Source: an uncultured Lentisphaeria bacterium (GTDB lineage Bacteria; Verrucomicrobiota; Lentisphaeria; JABSQK01; CAJWLW01). From it: a stretch of 5,756 nucleotides of DNA. The stretch lies in contig CAJWLW010000311.1 in assembly GCA_913042885.1 (NCBI GenBank), positions 1 to 5,756 on the forward strand. The letters are read 5' to 3'. A program made the position numbers and the translations under genes. Positions 5,560-5,756 of the stretch are shown piece after piece (the stretch's first letter is position 1; each line of letters opens with the position of its first letter). Below the pieces are notes generated by a model. It was not told the DNA's origin and made no database searches. It saw nothing but the letters and a program-made list of their open reading frames with translations.

Positions 5560-5756
5560 ATGCGCAAAATCATATGTACGTTTACAGTCATTTTCATTTC
5601 GGCGGTACTGCTGCTGGCCGGCGGGCGGACCGAAAAGACGGATGAACCAGCGAAACCAACCACTACCGGAGCAGAAAAGATGAGCGATGGCAACACCCGG
5701 ATTGCAACATTCGGCGGCGGCTGTTTCTGGTGTGTCGAGGCGGTGTTCCAGCTCAT
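5560..5756 (+). CDS. msrA: Peptide-methionine (S)-S-oxide reductase MsrA, N-terminal part, with export signal (3' end outside window)
   Basis: MsrA repairs oxidised methionine (the S-sulfoxide form) in proteins. The 65 visible residues end in the family signature [17 protein letters not shown] (48-64), with the catalytic Cys55, the aromatic FW pocket residues and the conserved Glu60. Cys58 gives the CFWC variant found in many MsrA proteins. Residues 1-22 form a signal peptide: MRK, then the hydrophobic run [16 protein letters not shown] low-complexity linker with Lys, Pro and Thr (23-40) follows, so the enzyme is probably periplasmic. The hydrophobic run ends in LAGG rather than the LAGC of a lipoprotein, so lipid attachment is doubtful. 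A second ATG at 5680-5682 (Met41) has GGAG 8 bases upstream and would make a cytosolic enzyme. The frame is open to the window end; the resolving cysteines, if any, lie outside. Divergent from the AsmA-like gene; katG is the other oxidative-stress gene nearby. Confidence 0.92.
   Translation, partial: MRKIICTFTVIFISAVLLLAGGRTEKTDEPAKPTTTGAEKMSDGNTRIATFGGGCFWCVEAVFQL

Noticed and set aside
5523..5756. Minus-strand frame opposite msrA
   Set aside because: The + strand carries the unmistakable MsrA signature with a good ribosome-binding site.

Overview
The window reads as a piece of chromosome from a Gram-negative (two-membrane) bacterium. The evidence is a large AsmA/TamB-like inner-membrane-anchored periplasmic protein and an MsrA preceded by an export signal. 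I cannot name the phylum. Coding DNA is moderately GC-rich. Two intergenic regions of about 390-420 bases and mixed gene orientations suggest single-gene transcription units rather than an operon. There is no sign of a mobile element, phage, CRISPR array, tRNA or rRNA.

Layout: (1) 1-359 (+) is the 3' end of katG, a catalase-peroxidase. (2) 360-777 is intergenic, with a perfect 16-bp palindrome and a few short hydrophobic reading frames of doubtful meaning. (3) 778-1530 (+) is a family 2 glycosyltransferase of the dolichyl/polyprenyl-phosphate glucosyltransferase type. (4) 1537-5142 (-) is a very large AsmA-like protein, convergent with the glycosyltransferase at a distance of only 6 bases. 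It contains an internal tandem duplication and has an unusual charged and glycine-rich C-terminus. Its best ribosome-binding site points to an ATA codon at 5172-5170 rather than to the first conventional start, GTG at 5142. (5) 5173-5559 is the divergent intergenic region, holding a hairpin and a possible -10 element before the next gene. (6) 5560-5756 (+) is the 5' end of msrA, a peptide-methionine sulfoxide reductase, cut by the window edge just after its catalytic cysteine motif.

Two of the four genes (katG and msrA) deal with oxidative damage. The other two (a lipid-linked sugar transferase and an AsmA-like protein) fit cell-envelope assembly. They are on different strands and not obviously co-transcribed, so I do not claim a joint system. 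I found no convincing undescribed system. The observations most worth checking are the apparent ATA start, the architecture of the AsmA-like protein, and a possible second (cytosolic) start inside msrA.
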